64,000 bases of DNA from Eutreptiella sp. 'Long Island Sound 2002'. Its lineage: Eukaryota > Euglenozoa > Euglenophyceae > Eutreptiales > Eutreptiaceae. Made by a program: the position numbers and the translations under genes. The notes beneath the pieces are model-generated. The model made no database searches. It was not told the origin of the DNA and was given only the letters and a program-made list of their open reading frames with translations. The DNA lies in assembly GCA_964036045.1 (NCBI GenBank), contig OZ038384.1, positions 27,571,771-27,635,770 of the forward strand. Reading direction: 5' to 3'. Numbering within the stretch: position 1 is the stretch's first letter; each line of letters opens with the position of its first letter. Below, piece after piece: positions 1 through 10,475 of this stretch.

Positions 1-1
1 C

Positions 2-3000
2 TGGAGTTCGCTTGCATTCCTGGTGGATGGAAAGCTTTCTGACTCTAATTCTGCTGATTCTAGTACAGATTCCTGTGTTGGGTCTGAATCTGAGGTTGAG
101 CGTGGTACTGATGATGAATCTATTTTTTCTGATTTTTGTCCGTCAGATACCCAAGGTGATTCAACGTCCAATGGATCCGCCTCGTCTCCCTCTTCCCCAA
201 TACGGTCGACATCGAAAAGAATCTTCAGTGCACGGGCGAGGAAAAATCTCCAATCGCGCCGCAAATTCAGAGTTTTTTATGAAAAACCCCCTGTGGAAGC
301 TTTCATGGATCCTTTCGAGGAGCTGGATCACGAGGAAAATCTCTGGGATTTCGACACAAGACCCACCTATCTTCAAGAGGCAGTTGATACGGACCTGTTT
401 AGGGACATCCGTAAGAAGATTCTTCCTGCCAAAGCCGAAGAAGTCGCCAAAGTTTTTTCGACAGTAATTCCTGGCGATCAGGTGGACACTGAATCGTGTT
501 CCAAGTCAAGAGAAAAGATTTTTGAGGAACGGAAGGACACAACCCTTTCAGGGAGGTTGATCAAAGACCCCCCTGTCCGTGGACAGTTCGGTGAAGCCTT
601 CATCGAGCTTCGTGAAGGGTACAAGGCAAAAAAACAGCGCCCTTATGAAAATCATGGACATAAACATGAGATCCTCAGAAAAATCATCGAGAGAAATCTC
701 AGGGAATTTGGTTGGCTTGAGGGTTGTATGACCAGCGAATGGTGTTGTTCACCCTTCACAGTCCCGAAGCCACCGCCTGCAGACCAGAACACCATTGATG
801 GTTGGCGAATGGTGGTTGATTTTCGCAATCTCAACGCCGAAACAAAGGCGGATTCACATTCCCTGCCCCTCATTGAGGAGGAAATTGCCAAGAGGGCAAG
901 AGGTCGTTTGTTCTCTGTGCTGGATCTCCGTCACGGCTTTCACCAAATGCCGTTGAGGAAGGACAGCAGACCTCTCACCTGTATGTGCACGCCATGTGGC
1001 CCAGTCCAATGGACCGTCATGCCCATGGGGCTGAAGAACGCCCCCTCATTTTTTCAAAGAATGATGGAGGATGTGCTGTTCACAACCCATCCTGAGCTTC
1101 GTGCCTTCGTGAGTGTGTACATAGATGACATAATCATCGCGACGGAGGGGGAGGGACTGACCGAAGCCGAGCTGGTGGCCCTACATGAGAAGCAGCTGAA
1201 CCAAGTTTTGGACATTCTTGACGCCAATCAGCTGATTTGTGGGCCAAAGAAGGGAAAATTGTTTTTAAAATCAGTCGAATTTTGTGGTTCTCTCCTAGAG
1301 AATGGCACCTGACGACCCAGTCCAGGGAAGCTCGTCGCTATTCAGAAGTGGAAGCGCCCTGAGACGATCACGGAGTTGAGAGGATTCCTGGGTTGTTGCA
1401 ATTTTTACCACACTTTTGTGCCTAATTATGCCAAATTTGCTGCCCCCCTCACTGAATTATTGAAGGTAGGGAGAGATGCGGGCAAGGCAGGTTCAAAGGT
1501 TCGTGTCAAGTGGACTGACGAGTGCGAGGAGGCCTTCCATCACTTGAAGGCAGCCCTCTGTGAAGTCGCCACGTTGCATGTGCCCCAATTTGACAGACCC
1601 TTCTACATTAGAACCGACGCATCTAGGTACGCGATCGGAGCTGTCCTTGAACAGGTTGATGAAGCCACCGGCGATCATTACCCTCTTGCATTTTGGTCTC
1701 GGAAGCTAGCCCCACGCCAAATGCAATGGTCGCCGCGTGAGCAAGAAACGTATGCCATAATTTGCGCTCTAAAAAAGTACCAATCGTGGGTTGGCACCAA
1801 TCGAGTCGAGGTCCTGACGGATCATCGATCTCTGGAGTATTGGGCCACCGAACACATTGATACTGTCGCGAGCCCAGCTGGTCGACGGGCCAGATGGCAC
1901 GAATTTCTCAGTCTGTTTGACCTCCATGTGTCGTATTTGCCTGGAAAACACAACACGGTAGCGGATGCTCTGAGCCGATGGGCTTACCCCGCCTCAGAGG
2001 GGCTGCAAAGTACCAACATCCATGGTACGGAGCAGGACCGCCATGTCATCATCGAATGGGATCAGGAAGAAAAGAAACTCATTCGACGTGCATGCATGCA
2101 GTGCGCTGTTAAACAGCACGCATTGCCGTGTCACGACATCACGGCCATCACAGATCCGGCGCATGCTCACGAGATCTGCACCAAAACACTGAAAGTCGTG
2201 GAAAAAGTCACCGATCCCTCCTCAGGGAGTGTGAAAGGGTTTGATTATACCCGACAAGTAAGTCGATTTCGATTGATCGAGGGCATTAAGCGACGAGATC
2301 CGGCCAAAACTCCACCCCTGCCTAAGGATTCCCTGATCATCCGTGACTGGACGTCCGATTACCTGCAGGATCCCATGTTTAAAGAGGTCTTTGGAAATCT
2401 CAAATCCAAAGATGCTCACAGGGATGGGATTTTTGCAGAGTACTCGTTGGATGGGGGGAAGCTGTGGATGGAGGGTAAATTGTGTGTGCCAGACGCCCTA
2501 GCCCCCCGAGTGTTAAACTGGTGGCACAAATGGGAGTCCCCCCACGCACATGGCCGTCGACTGTGGTCGATGATTAAGCATAGGTTGTTTGGATCGAGGC
2601 TCTACACTCATTGCATGAAAGTAGCTGCCGGATGTGCCCAATGTGCTGTCTCGACGCCTCCCAGCGCGAAGAAGCACGGCCATCTGAGGCCTCATCCTAT
2701 TCCGGAGCGCCTCTTTAACAGAGTCACCAGTGATTTCTTCTATCTCGGTGAGCTCGATGACGAAGAGTGCCATTGGACTAACAAAAAAGTCAATGGTGTG
2801 CTCCTTATTCAGTGCCGTCATTCCGGGTACATTCAAGTGTTGCCTTGCAACATTGAGTCGATGACTGGCAAGGCTGCCGCCAAATGGTGCGCGCAGACCT
2901 GGATGGGAGGCTGGGACGTCCCATCCGAGGTGGTCACGGACTCAGGCAAAGAGTACACCTCCGAATGGTGGAGAGAATTGTGTGCTCGCCTTGGAATCCA

Positions 3001-4075
3001 CCACCTCAGGTGTGAAATCCACTCGCATCGAGCGCTGCCTGGCGAAAGAGCCGGCCGCTCTGTTATAAATATGCTTCGTAAGGAGCTCGCGAGTGAGAAG
3101 GATTTCCACTGGCTTGAAGTTCTCTTCGCATTGCTTCGCCGTTACCACAACACGCCTTTGTATCATGGCCTTTCTCCAAATGAAATTGTCTTTGGACGAA
3201 AGAAGTGTTGGTGGAACATGCCGTTGAATAATCCTCGCCCCTGTAAGGATGCTTCGCTGTTTTTGGACGAAGTCCAACGAGCAGATAAATCTGTGTCGAA
3301 ATTAATCGAGAAGCATCAAGCTGACTGGCTTTGGGTTCAAAATCAAGGTCGAAAAAAACCCCACAATTTTGAAGTCGATGATCGAGTTTGGCTTCGAAAA
3401 TCCGAAACCACCCTGGACGGAGATGACAAGCTTCTTCCCTTGTGGGAGGGGCCATTCGCTGTTACAGCGCGTCTTGGTGAGAACAGGTGGAGGATTCGTG
3501 TGGATGTCAGCAGGGAAATTGACGTTTCGGGTGATCGCCTCAAGAGAGAGATCCCCCCCCCCAAGGATCGAGTTAAACCCCTTTTTTGGACTGCAAAACA
3601 CTTGTCCGATCAGGTAATCGAAGGGGGAAAGTACGAACTCAAGAGGATTGTTGAAGCAAGACGTGACGCCAAGGGCGAATGGGAATTTCTGTGTGAGTGG
3701 AGGGGCTTTGATTCCAGTCACAACAACTGGGAACCAGCCCAATCTTTTGTCCATGGATACACCAAGGGGTTCATCGACTTCCTGAAGAAGCACCCCGAAA
3801 TTGGCGTACTCCTGACAGATTGTTTGTCGAAACCAGACAGGCAAGTGGAGAGCGACGGAAAACGACCTGTGGTGAATCGAGATCCAGCCTTTTACGGCCC
3901 TCAGCAGCCACATTCCAGGGCTGATCCGTCGATCCCCCCTCCTGCGGTCAGGCCAGCCCAGGAGCCAAATGAGGACCAAGCTTCGAGTTCGGCCGCTGAT
4001 TTGCAGCGCCCAAGCCGTACGAGGGCCAGGCCAGACAGGTTGGTGGTCACATGTATTCGTGCTTGGCCGAATTAA
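2..4075 (+). pseudogene. pol: pol of element A (RT-RNase H-integrase-chromodomain), one nonsense codon
   Basis: One frame runs from base 2 to TAA at 4073-4075, broken only by TGA at 1310-1312. Copy B reads CGA there, so this is a recent lesion. In order: an acidic Ser-rich linker (about 40-215); reverse transcriptase with VVDF near 812 and YIDD at 1118-1129; RNase H with its first Asp (TDAS) at 1616-1618; an integrase zinc region ending GCAQC near 2640; the integrase acidic triad at 2732 (D), 2939 (D) and 3044 (E); and a chromodomain-like segment about 3627-3760 (VEARR...LCEWRGF...NNWEP). The product would copy and integrate the element, and the chromodomain would bias targeting to chromatin marks (family knowledge). 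The TGA falls after the RT palm motif, so an unsuppressed product would lack RNase H and integrase. Confidence 0.93.
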
Positions 4076-5709
4076 GGAAGCCATCCTACCACATTCTGCT
4101 CAATCCACTGTTCATTCTTTCTGTTTATGTCATGATGTGGAGAACTGCGAATGTTTGATAATTTGACGTCAATCAACTTTTCTTTGGTCTCCGTTCGGCA
4201 GACAAGGCGTAGATACGCTGACGGAGTGTGCTGCCGTGTTCAGAAAAAACCAAACTCAGGCTTAATTCAGGCAGATTCGGGGTAATCTTGTCTCTGTTGG
4301 TCTGTGCATCTTTGGAATTTGGCTACTCGTGCAGATGGAAGCAAATGTACATAATCAAAACACCGGCCGGTGACATTCACCCCTACAGGCACCCCCTGTA
4401 GTACTGGCTGCACCAGATGCGACGCCAGGAACTCAGATCTCACCTTCATTTGCTGTGATGCTGACGCCAAAGTCCAGATTCAGATCCAGGATCCTCAAAT
4501 TTACCTTGAATTTCTCAGGTTTGTTCATCATTCTGCCACTGTTGTACGAAACCCAGACGTCAATTGTTCAGACAATCTTCAGATAGGAGCTCTAGGGACT
4601 TCTAACAGCAACCTCTGAAGTCCGTAAGCTTCGTTGTATTTTTGGCACACGCCAATGTGAGCTCAATCCGACCTGAAACTGTCGAAAATGGTGAATCCAA
4701 GTGTCTTGTGGGACTGCATCGAAAGATTGGCCTTGTCCAAGTCGATTGACACCGCCGGCACTGTAAATTCGGTGTCTCTCAGTTATATACTGTCAGTAAA
4801 GCGCCTTCAGCGAACCTTCGGCGCGTTACATGCCAAGGATTCAGGGTCAGCATGTCCCATCATGATGCATCATCACATGATCCACTTTTTGATGGAATCT
4901 GTTGGATGCTCGCGAACCAACGTGCCGGAAAGCACAATTGAGCTGAATAAACGACAATATATATTAACTTTAGTCTAAACGAAAGTGTTAGCAGTTTCAG
5001 TTCCAGACATTCCGCTTCATTTCACCTTCATCTTAGGGAATGTGCTGACATTAGGACAATTTAGATTGATTTACTTGTCATCTCCTCTCATTCCTTGAAG
5101 ATCTGTTTAGATCTAAGTGAACAGAAGAACATCTCTACCTTCGGTGGTTCACTTAGGGTCTGTAGACTACATGTGTATTTGTTTTACCGCACTGTGATTG
5201 CTTAATCCCCTTCATCTCTGCCCAAATTCATTCTCATTTTGCTGAATCTTGTGATCATCCGCCAGATGCGCCAAATCTGCGACACATGCTGTACTTTTCA
5301 GAACGACAAAAGCGGGATAACACGATGTAGAGTTCAGCGAGGACACCGTAGCGTGCCCGCGACAGCGAAACTGTGCCAGAGCGCTGAGATGTCACTCCAA
5401 TTCTTGATCCCCCCACTCAATCCATCAATAATTTACCTCATTCTCAACCAATGCATGGTTTGGTATCGATTCTCGATACGTTTACATGCTTTTTAGCCCT
5501 TGACCTAATGTTTTACTGCACGGAGGACTGTTCGTCACTTCTCATTCTGTCTCATTTCAGGTTCATTCAGCCTGATTCAGTGCCAATTCAGCCCAAATCA
5601 GGTCAGATCAAGCAGATTTCGCCTCATCGAGGCTACATTTCTATGTTTTTCTGGGACTTACCCGCACTACGTTCTTCGTTGACGTAGCGACACACCCCAG
5701 TGTGTTTTT
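4076..5709 (+). other. Long 3' untranslated region of element A
   Basis: No coding potential is evident in this 1.6 kb between pol and the polypurine tract. It is nearly identical to B 15626-17259. It contains a perfect 10-bp inverted repeat, CTAAGTGAAC at 5113-5122 and its complement at 5147-5156, and an adjacent AGATCT-GTTT-AGATCT. The role is unknown; an RNA export, packaging or stability element is possible. Confidence 0.7.
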
Positions 5710-5719
5710 GGAGGGGGAG
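5710..5719 (+). promoter_or_regulatory. Polypurine tract of element A
   Basis: GGAGGGGGAG lies directly before the 3' LTR start TGTAAG. This is the expected position for the plus-strand DNA primer. Confidence 0.9.
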
Positions 5720-6251
5720 TGTAAGTGCGGCTAGCCCCATCTGCTCAGATTTTCAGACATTCTGCCCAGATTGGCTACATTTTGGTCATTTTCTTTGCTT
5801 CGGCGGAATTGCCGCCTCGCAGCTCAGTCACAGGATATTTCCCATATATTTCTGATATGCCGGATTTGATTCCGCGGTCCATTTCCCGTAAATCCGCCGC
5901 GTTCCGCTATTTTAGCTGGAATCGCCATTTGCCGCTGACGCGCGCTCGCGGGCCAGATCGGCCAGACAATTTTACATAAATGGATTATTTAAATTCTTTC
6001 AGACAGTTTTGGACACTCAGATGTATTTAGAATAATTCCCCTCAATTTTCTTCATAGACTGGGATTTTCTGCCGGACCACAATCAGCATGGACCTTGCTT
6101 CTGTTGTCGCTGCTCTCGCCTCCGTTGGTGTCCGAGTGTCCGGTTCTACACCCAATAACAACATCCAGGGAGACTCCTCGCGTGCCTGCCCCACTGGTCT
6201 TGCCGGCCCCGAGCCCTCCGGCACCCACAACGACCCAGGGCAGCACTTTCA
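5720..6251 (+). repeat. 3' LTR of element A (532 bp)
   Basis: It begins TGTAAG and ends CTTTCA (TG...CA ends). It has the same length as the two B LTRs, with only a few substitutions. It carries the first ~55 codons of gag from ATG at 6088, because the gag start lies inside the LTR in this family. Confidence 0.95.
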
Positions 6252-7036
6252 ACTTGATTACATGTTCTTCTGTTCGAGTGCCTGTGATACCGTGTTGCCC
6301 TATTCGCTGTGATGTGTGGAGATCCTGATGGCGCCAGGCGGGAAGCCCAGTTGCCTGACTACACTCCCAGCGGTCCGCCACTGTCAGTCCCAGTGTGAGC
6401 CTACCGATTCGCAGACGCACTTGCATTCGGATGGCGGCCTCCGGTGCTCCTGACCTCGGTCAGTCTGCCTGGGAAACTGGTGGTTTGAGGAGTCGACGCC
6501 TCCGCCCACACTGCATGAGGACTCCCTCATGTATGGCCTTCGTGGCAGTAGGGCGAGGGAAAAGACGGCCTTGATACCCGATCCCTTCAGGAGGAGTTCC
6601 CTTAAGATCTGGGGTTCTTAAGGAGTTCGACTATGGCACTCTGGACTCGCGTCGTATGGATATGGACATGGTGCGCCTGAGGAAGGACCCGTGGGGACTC
6701 TCCCCAGTCGGCGGGCCTTGGGAAGCTTGGGGTAGCCTGATGGATCTTTGTGGTCGCTCTCGACTTGTGGGACCACCTCGGTCGTCGTGTGTCGCCTATG
6801 TTGGCCGTGTATGCCACTGCCACTGTGGTGGTGACCGTAGCAGCCGGCACCCGGTGCGCCTGGTATGGGTTAACGGGTCCTTTGGATGCCGAACAATCGC
6901 CGCCAGGACCCGGGACTTGATACTTGATACTATACATGTGCTACGAGCTTATACGGCATCATACCTATCTTACTGTGACTTACTGAAGTGAGGATGTGAC
7001 ACCTGCCCCCCTTCAGGAAGTGGTCCTGGGTACCCG
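6252..7036. other. Flank between A and B, nothing recognised
   Basis: This 785-bp stretch has no convincing gene. The short open frames at 6602-6991 run on both strands and match nothing I recognise. Its last five bases ACCCG (7032-7036) are the target duplication of B, so the stretch was continuous with 17807 onward before B inserted. Confidence 0.6.
7032..7036. repeat. Target site duplication of B, left copy
   Basis: ACCCG directly precedes TGTAAG and is repeated at 17802-17806 directly after the 3' LTR. Confidence 0.95.
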
Positions 7037-7568
7037 TGTAAGTGCGGCTAGCCCCATCTGCTCAGATTTTCAGACATTCTGCCCAGATTGGCTACATTTT
7101 GGTCATTTTCTTTGCTTCGGCGGAATTGCCGCCTCGCAGCTCAGTCACAGGATATTTCCTATATATTTCTGATATGCCGGATTTGATTCCGCGGTCCATT
7201 TCCCGTAAATCCGCCGCGTTCCGCTATTTTAGCTGGAATCGCCATTTGCCGCTGACGCGCGCTCGCGGGCCAGATCGGCCAGACAATTTTACATAAATGG
7301 ATTATTTAAATTCTTTCAGACAGTTTTGGACACTCAGATGTATTTAGAATAATTCCCCTCAATTTTCTTCATAGACTGGGATTTTCTGCCGGACCACAAT
7401 CAGCATGGACCTTGCTTCTGTTGTCGCTGCTCTCGCCTCCGTTGGTGTCCGAGTGTCCGGTTCTACACCCAATAACAACATCCAGGGAGACTCCTCGCGT
7501 GCCTGCCCCACTGGTCTTGCCGGCCCCGAGCCCTCCGGCACCCACAACGACCCAGGGCAGCACTTTCA
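7037..7568 (+). repeat. 5' LTR of element B (532 bp)
   Basis: TGTAAG...CTTTCA. It holds the promoter by position; I cannot assign a TATA box with confidence. The gag ATG at 7405 lies inside it. Confidence 0.96.
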
Positions 7569-10440
7569 TGGTAGCAGAGGCTACCTGAATGTTGTTCCTA
7601 TGGTGTCCCAACCACAGCTAGCCCCTCAGTACGGCCCCGTAGACTCCGCCACCTCCGGAGACGTAACGATTACGCTGCCGTGGTGCTGTGCGAACGAGGC
7701 CTTGAGAGGAATGCCTTGCGCAAGCCCAAATTGCCCAAGAAGGACACAAATCAGCAGCTGTGGAGGCCCAGATTACAATCAAGATCCCAGTCGAAATTGG
7801 CCATCAAGCAGCTGGAATCTCCCAGCCTACGCTAATGGCAATGCTCCGGTGGAGCTTACGGACCTGGCAGGTACCAACACTCCTTACCAATGTCCACATT
7901 TTGAGACCATCGACGCCGACATTGACGACATTGAGATGGGTGGTCCAGGTGAGGTACCTACCTATAATCGACCAGCCTCATGGGCACAATGGGACAACCA
8001 TTTGTCTTCAGAAGTGACCCGTAACCTTGAGGCGCTTGAGGCCCTTTGTCTATTAGCCACGTCTAAGCTGATAGGTCAAGAAAGAGTCGCCTCTGATTTT
8101 TTATTTGAATATTTTTTCCTTCTTCAAGAAGAAATTAATACCAGGATGTGGTGGTGTTCTCAAGAAGATGAATCTTTTGCCATTTTTGTGCAGATTTGGG
8201 AGGCAAGTCCCTTCCCGAAGGAGAAGACCAAGGCACCTGTTGCCGGGCCCTCCGCCCCTCATCCCTCTGTTTCCATCCGCGACGATCTAGCCGCCGCGGT
8301 TGAGGAAGGAATTTTAGAGGCAGCTAGGCAGGCAAGCCTGGAAATTAGGACTGAAGGAGCTCCCCAAGTGGACTCCTGGCTGCGAACCACTGAGATTAGC
8401 GGTCCGACAGCCTGCTCAGGCCCTTCAGGACACGGTATGTACTGTCCTGCCGACTGCTCTTGCAGATTACAGCGAGATACTGAGCTCCAATTGCTCAAAG
8501 ATCAAATGCAACTCATCATTCAGACGCTGGGAATTAAAGATCTTTTCAAGACCCACATGAGGTCTGAGGGCGCATCATCGGTGGAACAAACAACAGAACC
8601 GTCGGAGGAGGCGACAGAAATTTTTTCGATTGCTCCTTCGGTGGACTCTAAGACCACCGACGCAAGGATCAGCAGGACTAAGCTAAAGGAAAGGGTTACA
8701 ATCTCTCGATCTCAGAGTAGATCGGCGAAGGCTAGGACTGAGGTGCAGAATGCCAAACGAACTGCCTCCCGTACTACCCTTCCTGCTGTTGATTCCAATG
8801 CAATTGCCCAGATGTTGCTCGCCCAGACCCTCGCCGGAGCTGGTGTGGCTAATGATGCCGCCAAGGTGTCTGCCATTACGGCCGGTGTTGGGCTGGATTC
8901 ACTTCTAAATCCTACTTCATTGCGACTTCGTCAGGTTGCCAAGCAACCGAAGTATAATGGGAACCCCAGACGTTGGCCTCAGTTCCAACGGGAATTTAAA
9001 CTGTGGGTTAAGACTCAAAAGCTCCAGGATGATCAGTTCCCGATGGCCCTCCTGGACTGCCTTGAGGGAGCGCCGGCCAACACTTGGCTCAGGACCTGGA
9101 GTGATCGTGAACATTCAAGTTCCCCCCTTACCTTTGATGAGGTGTGGGAACAGTTGGAGGTACGTGGATCCCGGCTGCCTGAGGACCATTACCACCAGAT
9201 GTTGAAGAATTTTCCTTCATTCTCTCGATTAATCTTGCACGAAGTGCAGGACAAGAGACAGCGCTTCTGGAATCTCGTAGAAGAATCTGAACATTCAGGC
9301 GAAAAATTTTCTAGTGCCGAGCTGAAAAATCTGATTTTTGACAAGATCCCCTTAGAAACCGCCGCCACCCTTCGGAATAAACAGTCCGAAGAAAAGGTCA
9401 AGACCTGGTGGGCGGAAGTCGATGGCTTCGACGCCTCGGCAAACAGGTTTACTGTCAGGGAGGCACTTCAAAAGTGCTCCCCCACGTCGTTTACCAAGGT
9501 GAAATTCACTGAAAACACGTGGAAAATCAAGCTTAATGAACACGAGGATCGGGACTTGTTTGTCCAAGTTCTCAATAGGGGAGTAAGTTTCCACGGCCAT
9601 CGCCTGAAGGCCAGGAACTGGGTGTTTTCGTTTACTCCGCAGGAACTGTGGGAAGAGGTTGAGCGGCTCGCTGACGCTGCCAATCAAAATTTCCATGAGG
9701 GTCTTGGGGGAAACAGGAATACCCAGCAAAACACCCAAAATGGGGCCCAAAAGGGCAACAAAAAGGTGAATGACACCTGGAATGTTCAGGATCATTGTAG
9801 CATCTGCCTGCTTTTAGGTTCTACGAACCGAGCTAAGACGCATTCTACTGCTAATCACCGATGGTCTGCTTACGATCACAAGGTGATTGGTGAAAATGTC
9901 AGTAATTCGCAGAATTCAGACAGGAATGACAGACAGGTGCATGGTGCCAAGGGGGGAAAGGGTAATCCGACCCCCTCCGGTGGAAACAAAAATACCGGAG
10001 GCCCTGGCGGGTCCCAAGGCAAAGGAAATCGGACTCCATCCGGTTCCGGTGGGCAGCCAAACGGTCAGACAAGTCCCAATGGCAACGCCGGAGGCGGAAA
10101 TCGAAATCCAGGCCAAACCCCTCAATTCGGTACAAATAAAGGAAATGCTCCAGGATCACAGGGTAAGGGTAAGGGAAATCCTTCAGGAACCCCCTTCTCT
10201 GGTAAGGGCAGAGGGCGTGGCGACGGTGGTGGCCCATCATCCGGCGGCCGTGGCCGTGGACGTGGAAAGGGAAACCATCGTGTGGATCAGGTCTCAGGTA
10301 CAGATCAGGTGTCCGATGCGGATCGAGATTACGTCGAAAATGCCCTGAATCCAGCGGATGATCCGTTCCAAGATGAGTGGATCGACGAATCAGGCTGTGT
10401 TCACAATGTTAACGCAGCCGCTGGAGGTCAGAACGCCTAG
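7405..10440 (+). CDS. gag: Gag polyprotein of element B (1011 aa)
   Basis: Structural protein that assembles the cytoplasmic particle and binds genomic RNA. The frame opens at ATG 7405 inside the 5' LTR, reads through the primer binding site and ends at TAG 10438-10440. A capsid-like helical region lies around residues 510-690 (YNGNPRRWPQF, then F-x-LWV and a W-rich stretch). Near residue 800 is a C-x2-C...H-x4-H cluster (CSICLL...THSTANH) where a zinc knuckle would be expected. The last ~180 residues are Gly/Lys/Arg-rich with GRGRG repeats, probably RNA binding. An upstream start outside the LTR is not needed, because 7405 is the first ATG of the frame and is conserved in all three LTR copies. 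Pol follows in the same frame. Confidence 0.9.
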   Translation: MDLASVVAALASVGVRVSGSTPNNNIQGDSSRACPTGLAGPEPSGTHNDPGQHFHGSRGYLNVVPMVSQPQLAPQYGPVDSATSGDVTITLPWCCANEALRGMPCASPNCPRRTQISSCGGPDYNQDPSRNWPSSSWNLPAYANGNAPVELTDLAGTNTPYQCPHFETIDADIDDIEMGGPGEVPTYNRPASWAQWDNHLSSEVTRNLEALEALCLLATSKLIGQERVASDFLFEYFFLLQEEINTRMWWCSQEDESFAIFVQIWEASPFPKEKTKAPVAGPSAPHPSVSIRDDLAAAVEEGILEAARQASLEIRTEGAPQVDSWLRTTEISGPTACSGPSGHGMYCPADCSCRLQRDTELQLLKDQMQLIIQTLGIKDLFKTHMRSEGASSVEQTTEPSEEATEIFSIAPSVDSKTTDARISRTKLKERVTISRSQSRSAKARTEVQNAKRTASRTTLPAVDSNAIAQMLLAQTLAGAGVANDAAKVSAITAGVGLDSLLNPTSLRLRQVAKQPKYNGNPRRWPQFQREFKLWVKTQKLQDDQFPMALLDCLEGAPANTWLRTWSDREHSSSPLTFDEVWEQLEVRGSRLPEDHYHQMLKNFPSFSRLILHEVQDKRQRFWNLVEESEHSGEKFSSAELKNLIFDKIPLETAATLRNKQSEEKVKTWWAEVDGFDASANRFTVREALQKCSPTSFTKVKFTENTWKIKLNEHEDRDLFVQVLNRGVSFHGHRLKARNWVFSFTPQELWEEVERLADAANQNFHEGLGGNRNTQQNTQNGAQKGNKKVNDTWNVQDHCSICLLLGSTNRAKTHSTANHRWSAYDHKVIGENVSNSQNSDRNDRQVHGAKGGKGNPTPSGGNKNTGGPGGSQGKGNRTPSGSGGQPNGQTSPNGNAGGGNRNPGQTPQFGTNKGNAPGSQGKGKGNPSGTPFSGKGRGRGDGGGPSSGGRGRGRGKGNHRVDQVSGTDQVSDADRDYVENALNPADDPFQDEWIDESGCVHNVNAAAGGQNA
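7569..7580 (+). promoter_or_regulatory. Primer binding site of B (initiator tRNA-Met)
   Basis: TGGTAGCAGAGG directly follows the LTR and is complementary to the 12 bases at the 3' end of eukaryotic initiator tRNA-Met as I know it. It lies inside the gag reading frame and is translated as part of H-G-S-R-G. Confidence 0.92.
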
Positions 10441-10475
10441 GGGAGCCACGAAAATCGCCCCTCCCCAGGCGATTT
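10438..10475 (+). promoter_or_regulatory. Gag/pol stop with downstream RNA structure, candidate readthrough signal
   Basis: TAG at 10438-10440 is followed by an open frame that continues without another stop into protease. Just after it, AAATCGCC (10452-10459) pairs perfectly with GGCGATTT (10468-10475). The loop CCTCCCCA contains CTCCC (10461-10465), which can pair with GGGAG (10441-10445). The strand order makes an H-type pseudoknot possible. Pairing is seen in the sequence; the function is inferred from gammaretroviral UAG readthrough. Confidence 0.6.

Larger units (their letters stand above)
1..6251 (+). mobile_element. Element A: Ty3/gypsy chromovirus-like LTR retrotransposon, 5' end outside window
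   Basis: The window opens inside pol, at the end of the NPPF module. Pol, a 1.6-kb 3' untranslated region, a polypurine tract and a complete 532-bp 3' LTR follow. It matches element B almost base for base at a constant offset of about 11,550, so B serves as its map. The 5' LTR and gag lie left of the window, so its target duplication cannot be checked; the 3' flank starts ACTTG. Confidence 0.95.

Noticed and set aside
1310-1312. Reassignment of UGA or UAG to sense in this genome
   Set aside because: Intact C pol uses neither codon internally, F pol ends in UGA, and the homologous sites in sister copies are ordinary sense codons, so these are best read as lesions plus one conserved gag stop.
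3302-4084. A 260-codon antisense frame opposite pol of A, and its twin at 14852-15634 in B
   Set aside because: It lies opposite the integrase and chromodomain coding, its conservation follows from the near identity of A and B, and the peptide has no recognisable features.
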